A DNA stretch of 64,000 bases from G020354025 sp964621455 (GTDB lineage Bacteria; Fidelibacterota; Marinisomatia; SCGC-AAA003-L08; TS1B11): positions 14,508-78,507 of the forward strand of contig CAZULW010000005.1 in NCBI GenBank assembly GCA_964621455.1. The letters are read 5' to 3'. Positions 24,961-33,493 of this stretch are shown piece after piece. The notes beneath the pieces were generated by a model. It was not told the DNA's origin, did no database searches, and worked only from the letters and a program-made list of their open reading frames with translations. Position numbers and translations under genes: made by a program. Positions within the stretch are counted from its first letter, which is position 1. Each line of letters opens with the position of its first letter.

Positions 24961-25347
24961 TCACTCGACCTCGTAGCGGGAGGCGCACTTGGTCATAAGG
25001 TTGTCCGCCGTGAAAACACCATTGCGGTACTCGCCCTCAATAATTACCTCGGCGCTGTCTTTGAACAGGTCCGGCGTCAGGCCGGAGTAGTGGACCGGCA
25101 GTCCTTTATCACCCTGGATCATAACAAAATCGACACTCAGCCGGTCAGCTGAGTGGACGATGGAGCCCGCTTCCACCAGCCCCCCCAGGCGTAAGCGGTG
25201 CTGTTCCCAGGTATCCTGATTCTCGTGCAATTCCGCAATACTCACGTAGGGCACCTCCTCCTCTTCGGTCCCGATAGTAAGCCAACCGAAGACGATCAGG
25301 GTGGCGGCTACGATGAGAATCACGAACTTGGTCCGTTTACTTTTCAT
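24961..25347 (-). CDS. ccmE: CcmE haem chaperone, CXXXY variant
   Basis: 128 residues from the ATG at 25347. A single N-terminal anchor (residues 8-24) is followed by an OB-fold beta barrel (LRLGGLVEAGS; VDFVMIQGDKGLPVHYSG; VIIEGEY). The covalent haem-attachment motif, normally HxxxY, is CASRY here (Cys121, Tyr125). This CXXXY form defines the 'system I*' type described in Desulfovibrio and archaea, in which haem is held through Cys. The apparent unusual CcmH, CcmI and CcmC in this operon fit that type. Confidence 0.9.
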   Translation of the reverse strand: MKSKRTKFVILIVAATLIVFGWLTIGTEEEEVPYVSIAELHENQDTWEQHRLRLGGLVEAGSIVHSADRLSVDFVMIQGDKGLPVHYSGLTPDLFKDSAEVIIEGEYRNGVFTADNLMTKCASRYEVE

Positions 25348-25468
25348 GGGATTAATCCTTATATCGATTTCCTTCGAGATGCCAGTCAAGGTCTTCCCTT
25401 AACGGGCCGATCCTGACACAAGGTTGGTAATTTACGTAGATATCCTTGATCCAACAGGAAATATCAGG

Positions 25469-27448
25469 TCAATTTACCTGTCCGGCGGCCAGACGGGTCT
25501 GCTCCTGGGATGGCAGATCTTCCAACGCCTGCCGGGCGAAGGGGGAGAGGTCGTCGTATACGATTTCGCCCTTACGGTAGCCTGCCAGCTCGCTCTCCAG
25601 CTCCTCGTAGTATCCGGCGTGCTTGTGGCGCCACTCCTCGACGCTCATCTTCCCGGTGACCATCACGCTGCTTCCCGGGTATTCCTCGGGATGGAAGATA
25701 GTGAAGAAGAGATGCCAGACGACGATGGCCAGCGTGGCCAGCCAAGCTTCCCAGTAGTGCACGGCTTCGGATACCTTGATTAGCCAGACCGGGGTGGCCT
25801 CCCCGAGGATGGTCGGGAACCACAGAATGAAGCCCGTGAGACCCATGACGACCGCCCCCCAGGCCAGGGCCCAGTATTCGATCTTCTGGCCATAGTCGAA
25901 CAGGCCGTACTTAACGTCGGGAGGACGCCCCTTCGCAGATGCGCGCATGTTGCGGGAAAAGTCCCTGACATCCCGCCTCAGGGGCAGCATCCGCAGCAGG
26001 TGCTGCCGTCCCCAGGGACTGGCAAGCGCGTAGACCAGGTGCCACGCCGCCACCGCCGCCATGGTCCCGGCCGCGATGCGGTGTATCAGACCGCGGGCGG
26101 TTTCCGTCAGTCCGAGGGAGCCGAGGACCCGCACCCAGCCCGCCTCGGGAAACTTGAGGGCGAACCCGGTGATCGCCAGGATAGTGAAGGAAACCAGCAG
26201 CAGTGTATGCTGCCAGACTTCCTGCACGGAAAAGCGGCGGATGGCCGGTGCAGCCGCTCCACCACCTTCAATGACCCTGGCCATTCCACGTTTGCGCTGC
26301 TTCAGGTAGCCGGTGAAAATGATGCCGTTATGGACCAACATGAAGCCGATGGTCCCGATAATGAGCACCACGTAGATGGTCTGCACGATATCCTCGATCG
26401 GCGTCTCCCGGATGAGGAGCGAGGAGTGAGTGTAGGCCTGGGCGAACTGGGCGGTGGCGTTGGGATGGCACGTGGCGCAGGTACGTTGCAGGTTGGAGGG
26501 GTGAATGGTGGAGTTCTCGTGCTCCTGGCCGAGAATGGCGTGCACGCCGTGGCAGTCGAAGCAGCTGGCCGCGTCCTCATCACCCCGCAGGACAGCCAGG
26601 CCGTGGTAGCTGTCTCGGTAGGTGGCGGCCACGCCCTCCTGCAGTCCGTATTTCAGGGCCAGTTCATCGTCGGAATGGCACTTCAGACAGGTGTGGTCGG
26701 CCAGATCGCGCTTTTTGATAATGTCGTAGCGGCCGGTGGGGTCGCTGATGGCGTGTTCACCGTGGCAGGAGATGCAGGCCGGCGCGTCCCGAACACCCCG
26801 CTGGAGGGCCAGCCAGTGGTCGCTGCCATGGAATTCCTCGTACTCCTGCACGTGACAATTACCGCAGGTCTCCGCCACGTTCCAGTAATTGATGGTAGAC
26901 CGTGAGTGCCGCTGGTTCTGGATGTCGTGGGTCCCGTGGCAGTTGTTGCAGGTAGCGGAGGCATAGCCTGACTCCTCGAGGACGCTGAAATGTATGCTCT
27001 GCTTGTAGCGGGTCACCGGGTTCAGAATGTCGATTTTGTGGCGCTCCACAAGTTCCGGATTGGCATGGCAGCGACCGCAGGTGCTGATCATATTGGCGGG
27101 ATGCACTAGCGAGTTGCTGTCATCGGCGGACAGGATCTGGTGGTCGCCGTGGCAGTCGACGCAGGTGGCCACATCCAGCTGCTCCCCTGTCAGCAACAGT
27201 CCATGTACACTGGCGGAGTGCTCGGCCCATTCATCCTCGTGGCAGCCGCCGCAGGCCTTCTCCTGGGAGAAGGGAGGCAGGGTTTCCTCCTCCACGTGCA
27301 GATCGAGGTCAACTTGCGTGTGGCAGGTTTCGCAGTCGAAGTCCTCGTGCACCGACACTTCGACGGAAACCTCGTGGCAGTCAAGACAAGGACTTTCTTG
27401 CGCCCATAAGGGAATAACCAGAAATAGTATACAAACCAGTTTCGTCAT
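25469..27448 (-). CDS. CbcL-like fusion: 11-haem cytochrome c plus cytochrome b
   Basis: 659 residues: signal peptide, then eleven CXXCH sites (CLDCH, CETCH, CGGCH, CVDCH, CGRCH, CNNCH, CGNCH, CISCH, CLKCH, CFDCH, CATCH) up to about residue 335. The second half is a five-helix cytochrome b561/FdnI/HydC-type membrane domain with His ligands (for example VWQHTLLLV, LIHRIAAG, AWHLVY, VWHLFF). The architecture recalls Geobacter CbcL, an inner-membrane quinol oxidase that feeds extracellular electron transfer. It is the last gene of the operon beginning at 33064, separated by 3 bases from its larger relative upstream. Confidence 0.9.
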   Translation of the reverse strand: MTKLVCILFLVIPLWAQESPCLDCHEVSVEVSVHEDFDCETCHTQVDLDLHVEEETLPPFSQEKACGGCHEDEWAEHSASVHGLLLTGEQLDVATCVDCHGDHQILSADDSNSLVHPANMISTCGRCHANPELVERHKIDILNPVTRYKQSIHFSVLEESGYASATCNNCHGTHDIQNQRHSRSTINYWNVAETCGNCHVQEYEEFHGSDHWLALQRGVRDAPACISCHGEHAISDPTGRYDIIKKRDLADHTCLKCHSDDELALKYGLQEGVAATYRDSYHGLAVLRGDEDAASCFDCHGVHAILGQEHENSTIHPSNLQRTCATCHPNATAQFAQAYTHSSLLIRETPIEDIVQTIYVVLIIGTIGFMLVHNGIIFTGYLKQRKRGMARVIEGGGAAAPAIRRFSVQEVWQHTLLLVSFTILAITGFALKFPEAGWVRVLGSLGLTETARGLIHRIAAGTMAAVAAWHLVYALASPWGRQHLLRMLPLRRDVRDFSRNMRASAKGRPPDVKYGLFDYGQKIEYWALAWGAVVMGLTGFILWFPTILGEATPVWLIKVSEAVHYWEAWLATLAIVVWHLFFTIFHPEEYPGSSVMVTGKMSVEEWRHKHAGYYEELESELAGYRKGEIVYDDLSPFARQALEDLPSQEQTRLAAGQVN

Positions 27449-27451
27449 ATT

Positions 27452-29977
27452 TCAACCTTGGAAAAATGTACCTATAATTATGAAAATGAGCAGTAGAAAA
27501 CCTATTGACAGAAACAGATAGGCACTGGCCAGGAGCAGATATTTGGTCCAGCGAGGCAAGGGGGAAACTTTCAGTTTATCGTATTCGTTGTCAGCATCCA
27601 GTCGTTCCTTCTCCGTGGGACGTTCCTCGGCAAACCGTTCTTCCGTGAGATAGCCGGTGAAGATGACTTCATCCATGGGGAATGCCCCCGGGCGCAGGTG
27701 GGTATTGAAGAAGTGGACGGTAAAGATAAAAGCTGTAGCCAGCAGGGCTTCCTCGGAATGGATGATGTGAGCTACGTTAATGACCCATCCGGGAAAGAGC
27801 CTGGTGAACGTTTCCGGGAACCAGAGGGTCAGCCCGCTGGAACCGATGATGATCATACCCCAAAAAACGGCGTAGTAGTCAAATTTTTCCCAGTACGTCC
27901 AGCGATCGAACTTGGGTGGACGCTTTAGAGCCCCGATGAAATAGCCAAGATGTTGGTAGAAATCCTTGAAGTCCTTGGGACGGACCACCAGGGAATTAGG
28001 CCCATAGAAGAGGCCCTTCTCTTTCAGCACCAACCAGCGGTACAGTAATAAGAGGACATGAATAATGAATACGCTGACCAGGAGAGTGGCGGCAATGCGG
28101 TGGATGAGGGCAGCAGCCTGTAGGCTGAGGATGTTGTTCACGAACCAGGTGGCCAGGGGCGTATGGCTGTATTTCAAAGGCAGCCCGGTCGTAGCAAGGG
28201 TGAGGAAGGATAGGATCAATCCGAGATGTAGGAGTCGCTGAATCAGATGGAAGCGCTTGATTCGGTGCTTTGTCTTGACTTGGGGCGGTTTCTTTCCCTC
28301 GAATAAGCGCCGTATCAGCAGCCGGATGAGCCACAGGAGGGTATGGACACCGAAGATAATCATCACCGAGACCAGCAGCCACCGCATGAAGGTGTCCACG
28401 CCTATAAGAATGGGATTTTCCTCGTGTTCCATGGGGTTGTAATGTTGCAGGTAGGATACGAAGTTTATGTTGGCGTCCTCATGGCACTGGGTACAGGTGT
28501 TCAGTATGTTCTGCTTACTGATGGTGGACTTGGGATCGTCGGCGGGCAGGACGCTATGGTTGTCATGGCACGAGGCGCAGGTGGCGAAATCGGTTCCCTG
28601 GTAGCCCAGCTGATAGACCTGCCCGTGATAAGTACTTTGATAGCCGGATACTACTTCCGGGCTGAGCTGGAACCGGAGGATGATTTCCCGGTTGCTGTGG
28701 CACGAGGCGCACAGGTCAACGATGGCCTTCCCTTTCAGGCTTTCCTCGGTTTTGGGGATGAACCGTTCGCCGTGACAGGTGGTGCAGGTGGGGGCTTCGG
28801 GATGGCCCTTGGCGGCGCTGGTCCCGTGAGAGGAACCTACCCAGGCGGCATGTTCTTCAGGATGGCACGCTTTGCATTCCCGTTTGATGCCGGTGAAAGC
28901 CGGATGCTCCGGCGCCCTGAAGTGGTACTGATGGCACTCGCCGCAGTTGACCGGCTCCCCGGCCCGGGCGGACTCGATCTTCTCGCCGTGGATCACCATA
29001 TGGGCTTCTTCCGGGCGGGCCAGCAACCCCTCCGCGTGACATAACAGGCATACGTTCGCCAGTCCGGTTTCGAAAATGGATGAGTGGGCGGTGGTCATAT
29101 TCGTGGAGTGCCCCACATGGCAAGCTACGCAGGTCTCCAGACGCGGGTCGTCGCCCTCGCGGGGACGGTGAATGGAAACCTCGTAGCCCGCATGACAGCG
29201 GGTACAGGTCAGATCCAGCCTGGCCACCGATAAAAGACTGTTGGGATCCCGGGGAGACAGAACCTGGTGCCTGGCATGGCAGTCGGAACAGACCGGGGCC
29301 TTCAAATTGCCCTGCTCGAGTTCCCGGAAGTGCTGTGAATCGGTGTAATTGGCCACCTCCCGCTCATGGCAGACGTTGCACGACTCCACCAGGTGCATCT
29401 TCCACTGGTGGGGCGTGTACTGACCCTTCTCCATCTTGAAGTGCGGATTGTGGCACGAAACACAGGTGACCTCCTGTGTGACCTCATCGGCTTTCCAGTG
29501 CCGGGAGGCCAGGAAGTCTTCCAGCACATCCTGATGGCATACGCCGCACACCTGCCGCGGGTGCCCGACCCACGACACCTCGTGCCGACCGTGGCAGTCG
29601 GAGCAGTTGGGGATGGAAGTGTAGCCCTTCTGCATCAGGGGGCCGAAGAAGCCCTCCACAAAGACCGCCTGCTCTTCTTCGTGGCAAGACCCGCAGTCCG
29701 GCAGGACCAGGCGTTCCCGGTGCGGCCAGTCGTCCACACCGGCCAGTTCGGTGTGGCAGTCGACACAGGCGAAATCCGCATGCGGGCTGTCCGCCAGGTG
29801 CTCACTGGTGACATACAGCGAGAGCTCAATCCCGTACCGGACCACTTTATGGTCGGGATCGTCATGGCAGGTCTCGCAGGTCTCGTTGTCCTGGGCATGC
29901 AAGGGGAACAGCATGAGGAGCACCAGGGAAAGGCCCAGGGTAAAGGGGCGTATGTGACCGGCTGAAAATCCAATCAT
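27452..29977 (-). CDS. CbcL-like fusion: 17-haem cytochrome c plus cytochrome b
   Basis: 841 residues with a signal peptide and seventeen CXXCH sites (first CETCH, last CTQCH near residue 500). A cytochrome b domain of the same five-helix type follows (FHLIQRLLHLGLILSFLTLA; ALIHRIAATL; VHFFNTHLRPGAFP). A further C-terminal helix (YLLLASAYLFLSIGFLLLIF) ends the chain. It would oxidise quinol in the inner membrane and pass electrons through a long periplasmic haem wire. The haem number is larger than in the CbcL I know of. The start has only a weak ribosome-binding site. It pairs with the adjacent 11-haem paralogue. Confidence 0.9.
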   Translation of the reverse strand: MIGFSAGHIRPFTLGLSLVLLMLFPLHAQDNETCETCHDDPDHKVVRYGIELSLYVTSEHLADSPHADFACVDCHTELAGVDDWPHRERLVLPDCGSCHEEEQAVFVEGFFGPLMQKGYTSIPNCSDCHGRHEVSWVGHPRQVCGVCHQDVLEDFLASRHWKADEVTQEVTCVSCHNPHFKMEKGQYTPHQWKMHLVESCNVCHEREVANYTDSQHFRELEQGNLKAPVCSDCHARHQVLSPRDPNSLLSVARLDLTCTRCHAGYEVSIHRPREGDDPRLETCVACHVGHSTNMTTAHSSIFETGLANVCLLCHAEGLLARPEEAHMVIHGEKIESARAGEPVNCGECHQYHFRAPEHPAFTGIKRECKACHPEEHAAWVGSSHGTSAAKGHPEAPTCTTCHGERFIPKTEESLKGKAIVDLCASCHSNREIILRFQLSPEVVSGYQSTYHGQVYQLGYQGTDFATCASCHDNHSVLPADDPKSTISKQNILNTCTQCHEDANINFVSYLQHYNPMEHEENPILIGVDTFMRWLLVSVMIIFGVHTLLWLIRLLIRRLFEGKKPPQVKTKHRIKRFHLIQRLLHLGLILSFLTLATTGLPLKYSHTPLATWFVNNILSLQAAALIHRIAATLLVSVFIIHVLLLLYRWLVLKEKGLFYGPNSLVVRPKDFKDFYQHLGYFIGALKRPPKFDRWTYWEKFDYYAVFWGMIIIGSSGLTLWFPETFTRLFPGWVINVAHIIHSEEALLATAFIFTVHFFNTHLRPGAFPMDEVIFTGYLTEERFAEERPTEKERLDADNEYDKLKVSPLPRWTKYLLLASAYLFLSIGFLLLIFIIIGTFFQG

Positions 29978-30068
29978 GGTTTGCAGAGATCTTTTTGGGA
30001 ACTATTCATAGTTATAGTAATCAGCCCGGATGAAGGTGTTGTTGTTTTACCGGGATTACCGGATGGGG

Positions 30069-30869
30069 CTAGTTCCCAAATACATTCTTTACGCCGTTGA
30101 TATGCTTTTGTGTATCGATGATCGTTCGGTGGTCCTGGCTGCTTACGACGCCGGAGTGGCATAGGCCACAGGCACTGGATGCGATGTGGCCTGCAGGAGG
30201 GAGTGCGTGGCAGGTGCCGCACAGATTGCCAGTGACCGGTGTGGTCCAGGTCCAGGTGGAGTCATTTCCCGTAACCCCATTGAGGTCAAAGGCGCCGTGA
30301 CAATAAACGTCGCTGCAGGTCTTGGCAGAGCGCTCCCAGACCGGGGAGAGTGTGCCCTTGGCAGTGGCCAAGCTGTCAAAGGTCACCTCGGCGTAGTAGG
30401 GGGTGTCGTCGTCGATATGCCCCGCCGCCCAGACGGAATCGGGCACCACATGACAGGAAGCGCAGGAGACGTTAGAGGTCAAACTATGGGCGGCCGTGTA
30501 GTGGCTGGTGTGCATCCCGACGGTCACCCGATCGGAGCTCGTCCGGCCTTTCACATCAACGAACGGATCGCTGTCAAGGTATCCGTGGCAGTTATCGCAG
30601 GCGTAGATGGCATCCAGAGCGGACTGGCCTTGGGAAGCGGTGTGGCATTCATCGCTGCTGCATCCATCCACCTCATCCGTCCCATTCAGCTCGGCACCGT
30701 GACATGCCTGGCATGAGGTAAGGTCGTAGTTAATGACCTGGAGCTTTTCAATATGTCCCGTTTCCCAAGCTTCAGGGTGCGGGCTGTCATCCTCTTCGAA
30801 TTCGGTGCACCCCCAGGCCGCGAGCACCAGCAAAACTGCGATTCCGCCAAGCGGTCGTCTAGTAATCAT
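30069..30869 (-). CDS. Multihaem lipoprotein with CXXCH and CX4CH sites
   Basis: 266 residues. A lipoprotein signal (LVLAAWGC) places it in an outer or inner membrane leaflet. There are five CXXCH sites (CQACH, CDNCH, CASCH, CGTCH, CGLCH) and two CX4CH sites (CSSDECH, CSDVYCH). This pattern is that of the Geobacter CxxxxCH/CxxCH outer-surface family. It overlaps the previous gene by 11 bases. In a porin-cytochrome complex this would be the surface-exposed terminal cytochrome. Seven haems are possible if both CX4CH sites are used. Confidence 0.88.
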   Translation of the reverse strand: MITRRPLGGIAVLLVLAAWGCTEFEEDDSPHPEAWETGHIEKLQVINYDLTSCQACHGAELNGTDEVDGCSSDECHTASQGQSALDAIYACDNCHGYLDSDPFVDVKGRTSSDRVTVGMHTSHYTAAHSLTSNVSCASCHVVPDSVWAAGHIDDDTPYYAEVTFDSLATAKGTLSPVWERSAKTCSDVYCHGAFDLNGVTGNDSTWTWTTPVTGNLCGTCHALPPAGHIASSACGLCHSGVVSSQDHRTIIDTQKHINGVKNVFGN

Positions 30870-31806
30870 GACACCCCAGCCTCAGACAGGTGTTGTCTCT
30901 GGCCGGTTCGTGACAGACCACGCAGTAGTCAGGCCGGTCCAGCCCTTCCTGGGCGTGAAAGCCACAGGCCGTACACTCTACTTCGGGAGGGGCCGCCCCG
31001 GAGGGGTCGTCGTGGCTGCCACTGAGAGCCCAGAAGGGGTTATTGTGGCTCAGGGGCATGACCCCCTTGGCAAGGTGACAGCTCTGGCACTCCTGGGGGA
31101 TAGCGTGACAGGTGCTGCACTCTTTCTCAAAACTCAGAAAGTCTCCGGCATGGACGAATTCATAGTTGGCCGGATGGACCTGCTTTTCCAGCTGGGCTTG
31201 GGCGTGGCAGCCCTCGCAGTCGGTCTGCTGGTGACACATGGCACAATCATCGCCGGTGGAGCCATGGACAAACAGCCCGTGGTTCTGGGTCCAGCCCAGG
31301 CCGTGGCTGGCCGGCAGCTTGCCCTCCAGGGAGGCATGGCAGGCATAGCAACCGGCATCGGTGAGGGGCACGGTGTGGCAGTCCATGCAAGGTTCCATCT
31401 TTGGCGGTGTCCGGGGCACCAGGGCTTCGCTGCTAGCCGTGGTGGGATGGCACTGGCTGCATTCGGTCTGCGGCAGGTGGGTCTGATGCGGGAACAGCAG
31501 ACCGGGAGTGGGCTGCCATGTGTAAGTCGTCGGATCATCGGGCCGGGTGTGGCAGGCGGAACACTCCTCCGAGGCCGTGTCACCGTCATGGCAGGCGCTG
31601 CATTGGTCCATGATCGGCAGCAGGTCGTGGGTTAAGCGGGTACTGGTCTCCACCCCTTCGTGACACTCACCGCATTCCAGGCCCATATCCTCGACGTGGG
31701 TAACGTGGGGGAAGATAATGCGATCGCGGGGTTCCTGCGCGGTGACCAGGACGGCCTGCAGCCCCGCGTATGCCAGCAGCCCGTAGAGCAGCAGACTAGA
31801 ACGCAT
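30859..31806 (-). CDS. Periplasmic 12-motif cytochrome c of the conduit
   Basis: 315 residues with a cleavable signal (ends VLVTAQ). Eleven CXXCH sites (CGECH, CSACH, CSACH, CSQCH, CMDCH, CYACH, CAMCH, CEGCH, CSTCH, CQSCH, CVVCH) and a final CLRLGCH (CX4CH) can be counted. An additional CTACGFH looks like a haem site with two residues inserted before His. It overlaps the barrel gene by 11 bases. By position it is the periplasmic haem wire filling the outer-membrane barrel. Confidence 0.88.
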   Translation of the reverse strand: MRSSLLLYGLLAYAGLQAVLVTAQEPRDRIIFPHVTHVEDMGLECGECHEGVETSTRLTHDLLPIMDQCSACHDGDTASEECSACHTRPDDPTTYTWQPTPGLLFPHQTHLPQTECSQCHPTTASSEALVPRTPPKMEPCMDCHTVPLTDAGCYACHASLEGKLPASHGLGWTQNHGLFVHGSTGDDCAMCHQQTDCEGCHAQAQLEKQVHPANYEFVHAGDFLSFEKECSTCHAIPQECQSCHLAKGVMPLSHNNPFWALSGSHDDPSGAAPPEVECTACGFHAQEGLDRPDYCVVCHEPARDNTCLRLGCHDY

Positions 31807-33064
31807 AGCTCACTTGCAAACCAACACGCCCATCCTGGTTGAAGAGACGGTTGCGGGTAAACTGGGTGAACAGCCGATAACTGAAACGGCCGGTGCTGGA
31901 TCCTTGCAGCCAGAACGTTGCGGCCAGGGAAGACCGGGTAGCCCGGGCCTGAGCAGCATCCAAGATACCCGCGGAAGTCATGTGGGAGACAGCATCGGAA
32001 TTTTCATCGAAAAGGGTGTAGCTGCCGGCGCCGATACTCCCTCCGGCCTGCAGGTGACCAGACAGGCGGCGCTGGCCGCTGAGCTGCACGTAGTGGCCCT
32101 CGTAGATCGATTGGTCGTTGGCCTGCCAGGTGAACATCAGGCCGCCCCAGGCCAGTTGCGCCTTGAGGTACCTATCGTCGCGATTACCCAAACGCTGACT
32201 GAGGCTCACCCTCAGCTGCAATCCTTTAAATGGCGACCAATGCGCGCCCGCCGAGAGGTTTTGCCGGGGGGCGAAAGTTGGGTTGGAGACCCAGGGGTAA
32301 GGGTTGAGGGACAGCTGTCCCGCATAGCGGTACTGGACGTATACGATGCCCGTCTGCGTCAGACGCACCTGGGTCCTGAGCCGGATCTTCTCGGGATTTT
32401 TAGCCGTGAGGTTAAAGGCCAGGTCGGCAACCTGGGTCAGTCGCGACCCAAGTCTACGGCGCAGAGAGCCGCCAAGGTAGAAGTTGAGCGTGCCGGTCAT
32501 ATGGGTGGCCCAGGCCTGCAGGCCGTAGCGGCTGGAGCCGTTGGTGAGCTGGAACATGCCGCCAGCCATCGGCTTGCCGGCCTCACCGTAGTCGGTGCGC
32601 AGTTCGGTATCCGGCGTCTGGCCGGCGTAGAGGGTCAGCTGCCGGCTGTTGCGGAAGGTGCCGGTATGCCTGCCCAGGGCAATGCCGTCGAAGCGGGCGG
32701 TCTGGAGGTTGTTCCAGAGGAATTGCCGGCCCAGGGTCACCTTCCAGTCGGGTGTGATCCCGGCTTGAATCTGTCCGGAGTAGAGGCGCAGCCCGGCCGG
32801 GCGGGTGAGAGTTGCCGGGGTGATCTCACCCAGGAAATGCCAACTCACCCGTTGGGTGAGCTGGTGCCGCACGGTGAGCTGTCCCCGCCAGACTAGGGAT
32901 TCCGTCGCCGTGATGTCGCTGCGGGGGTAGACGAACGTGCCTCGCAGGACGGCTTCCGGCTTGGCGGCCTGAACCGTAGAACCTGCAAGGAGCATCCCAA
33001 CCAGGAATGCCGGGATGGAGCGTAGGGCGAATGAACGGCTTTTATGTGGTGAAAACGATTCCAT
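31796..33064 (-). CDS. Outer-membrane beta-barrel of a porin-cytochrome conduit
   Basis: 422 residues: signal peptide ending VQAAKP, then many alternating beta-strand segments. Examples are LTVRHQLTQRVSWHFLGEIT and LRLYSGQIQAGITPDWKVTL. The protein ends in VGLQVSYAF, a classic C-terminal Phe barrel signature. It lacks known enzyme motifs. Overlap with two multihaem cytochrome genes suggests the porin of a PCC-type electron conduit, like MtrB or OmbB, though I see no direct sequence likeness to either. It is the first gene of the operon. Confidence 0.78.
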   Translation of the reverse strand: MESFSPHKSRSFALRSIPAFLVGMLLAGSTVQAAKPEAVLRGTFVYPRSDITATESLVWRGQLTVRHQLTQRVSWHFLGEITPATLTRPAGLRLYSGQIQAGITPDWKVTLGRQFLWNNLQTARFDGIALGRHTGTFRNSRQLTLYAGQTPDTELRTDYGEAGKPMAGGMFQLTNGSSRYGLQAWATHMTGTLNFYLGGSLRRRLGSRLTQVADLAFNLTAKNPEKIRLRTQVRLTQTGIVYVQYRYAGQLSLNPYPWVSNPTFAPRQNLSAGAHWSPFKGLQLRVSLSQRLGNRDDRYLKAQLAWGGLMFTWQANDQSIYEGHYVQLSGQRRLSGHLQAGGSIGAGSYTLFDENSDAVSHMTSAGILDAAQARATRSSLAATFWLQGSSTGRFSYRLFTQFTRNRLFNQDGRVGLQVSYAF

Positions 33065-33493
33065 GGAGGCTGAAAAGTTATCTATATCAGGACAACGAAC
33101 TCAAATTTAATTTATGCCCGTTTATGAGGCCGGCTATGCCGACCGCGGGCTGGCGGCTGGCTCCTCGTCCGGCACACCCTGGACCTGGTGCCTCAGGCGC
33201 CCGACGTTCCGGTTGCTCGCCCGGTATTATAATGTCGCATCTCCGGACGGGATGCCGAGCGGGACGGCATTATGCCGGCTTGAACTATTTCCTGTATAAC
33301 AAAACCAATTCAAGACTCAGTCCGTAAAATGACTAATTACACAATTTTAACAGTATATCTTAGCCGATTTCGGTAGAGTTGATTATAAAAATATATGCTT
33401 GTCTCTTTTATGTCTTGATAATAAACTCGTAGGTGTTAATGAAGTTTGTATGATCTTTTTCGTAAGTTTTTATAAAGTGCAGGAGGTGGAAAA
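33065..33493. promoter_or_regulatory. Divergent intergenic region
   Basis: 429 bases between divergently oriented cytochrome genes. The left part is GC-rich with short palindromes (ATGCCG/CGGCAT at about 33251-33271). The right part is AT-rich with TATAAAAATATATGC near 33385. No ORF is supported. It must hold the promoters of both units, and the strong AGGAGGTG (33481-33488) belongs to the plus-strand gene. Confidence 0.5.
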
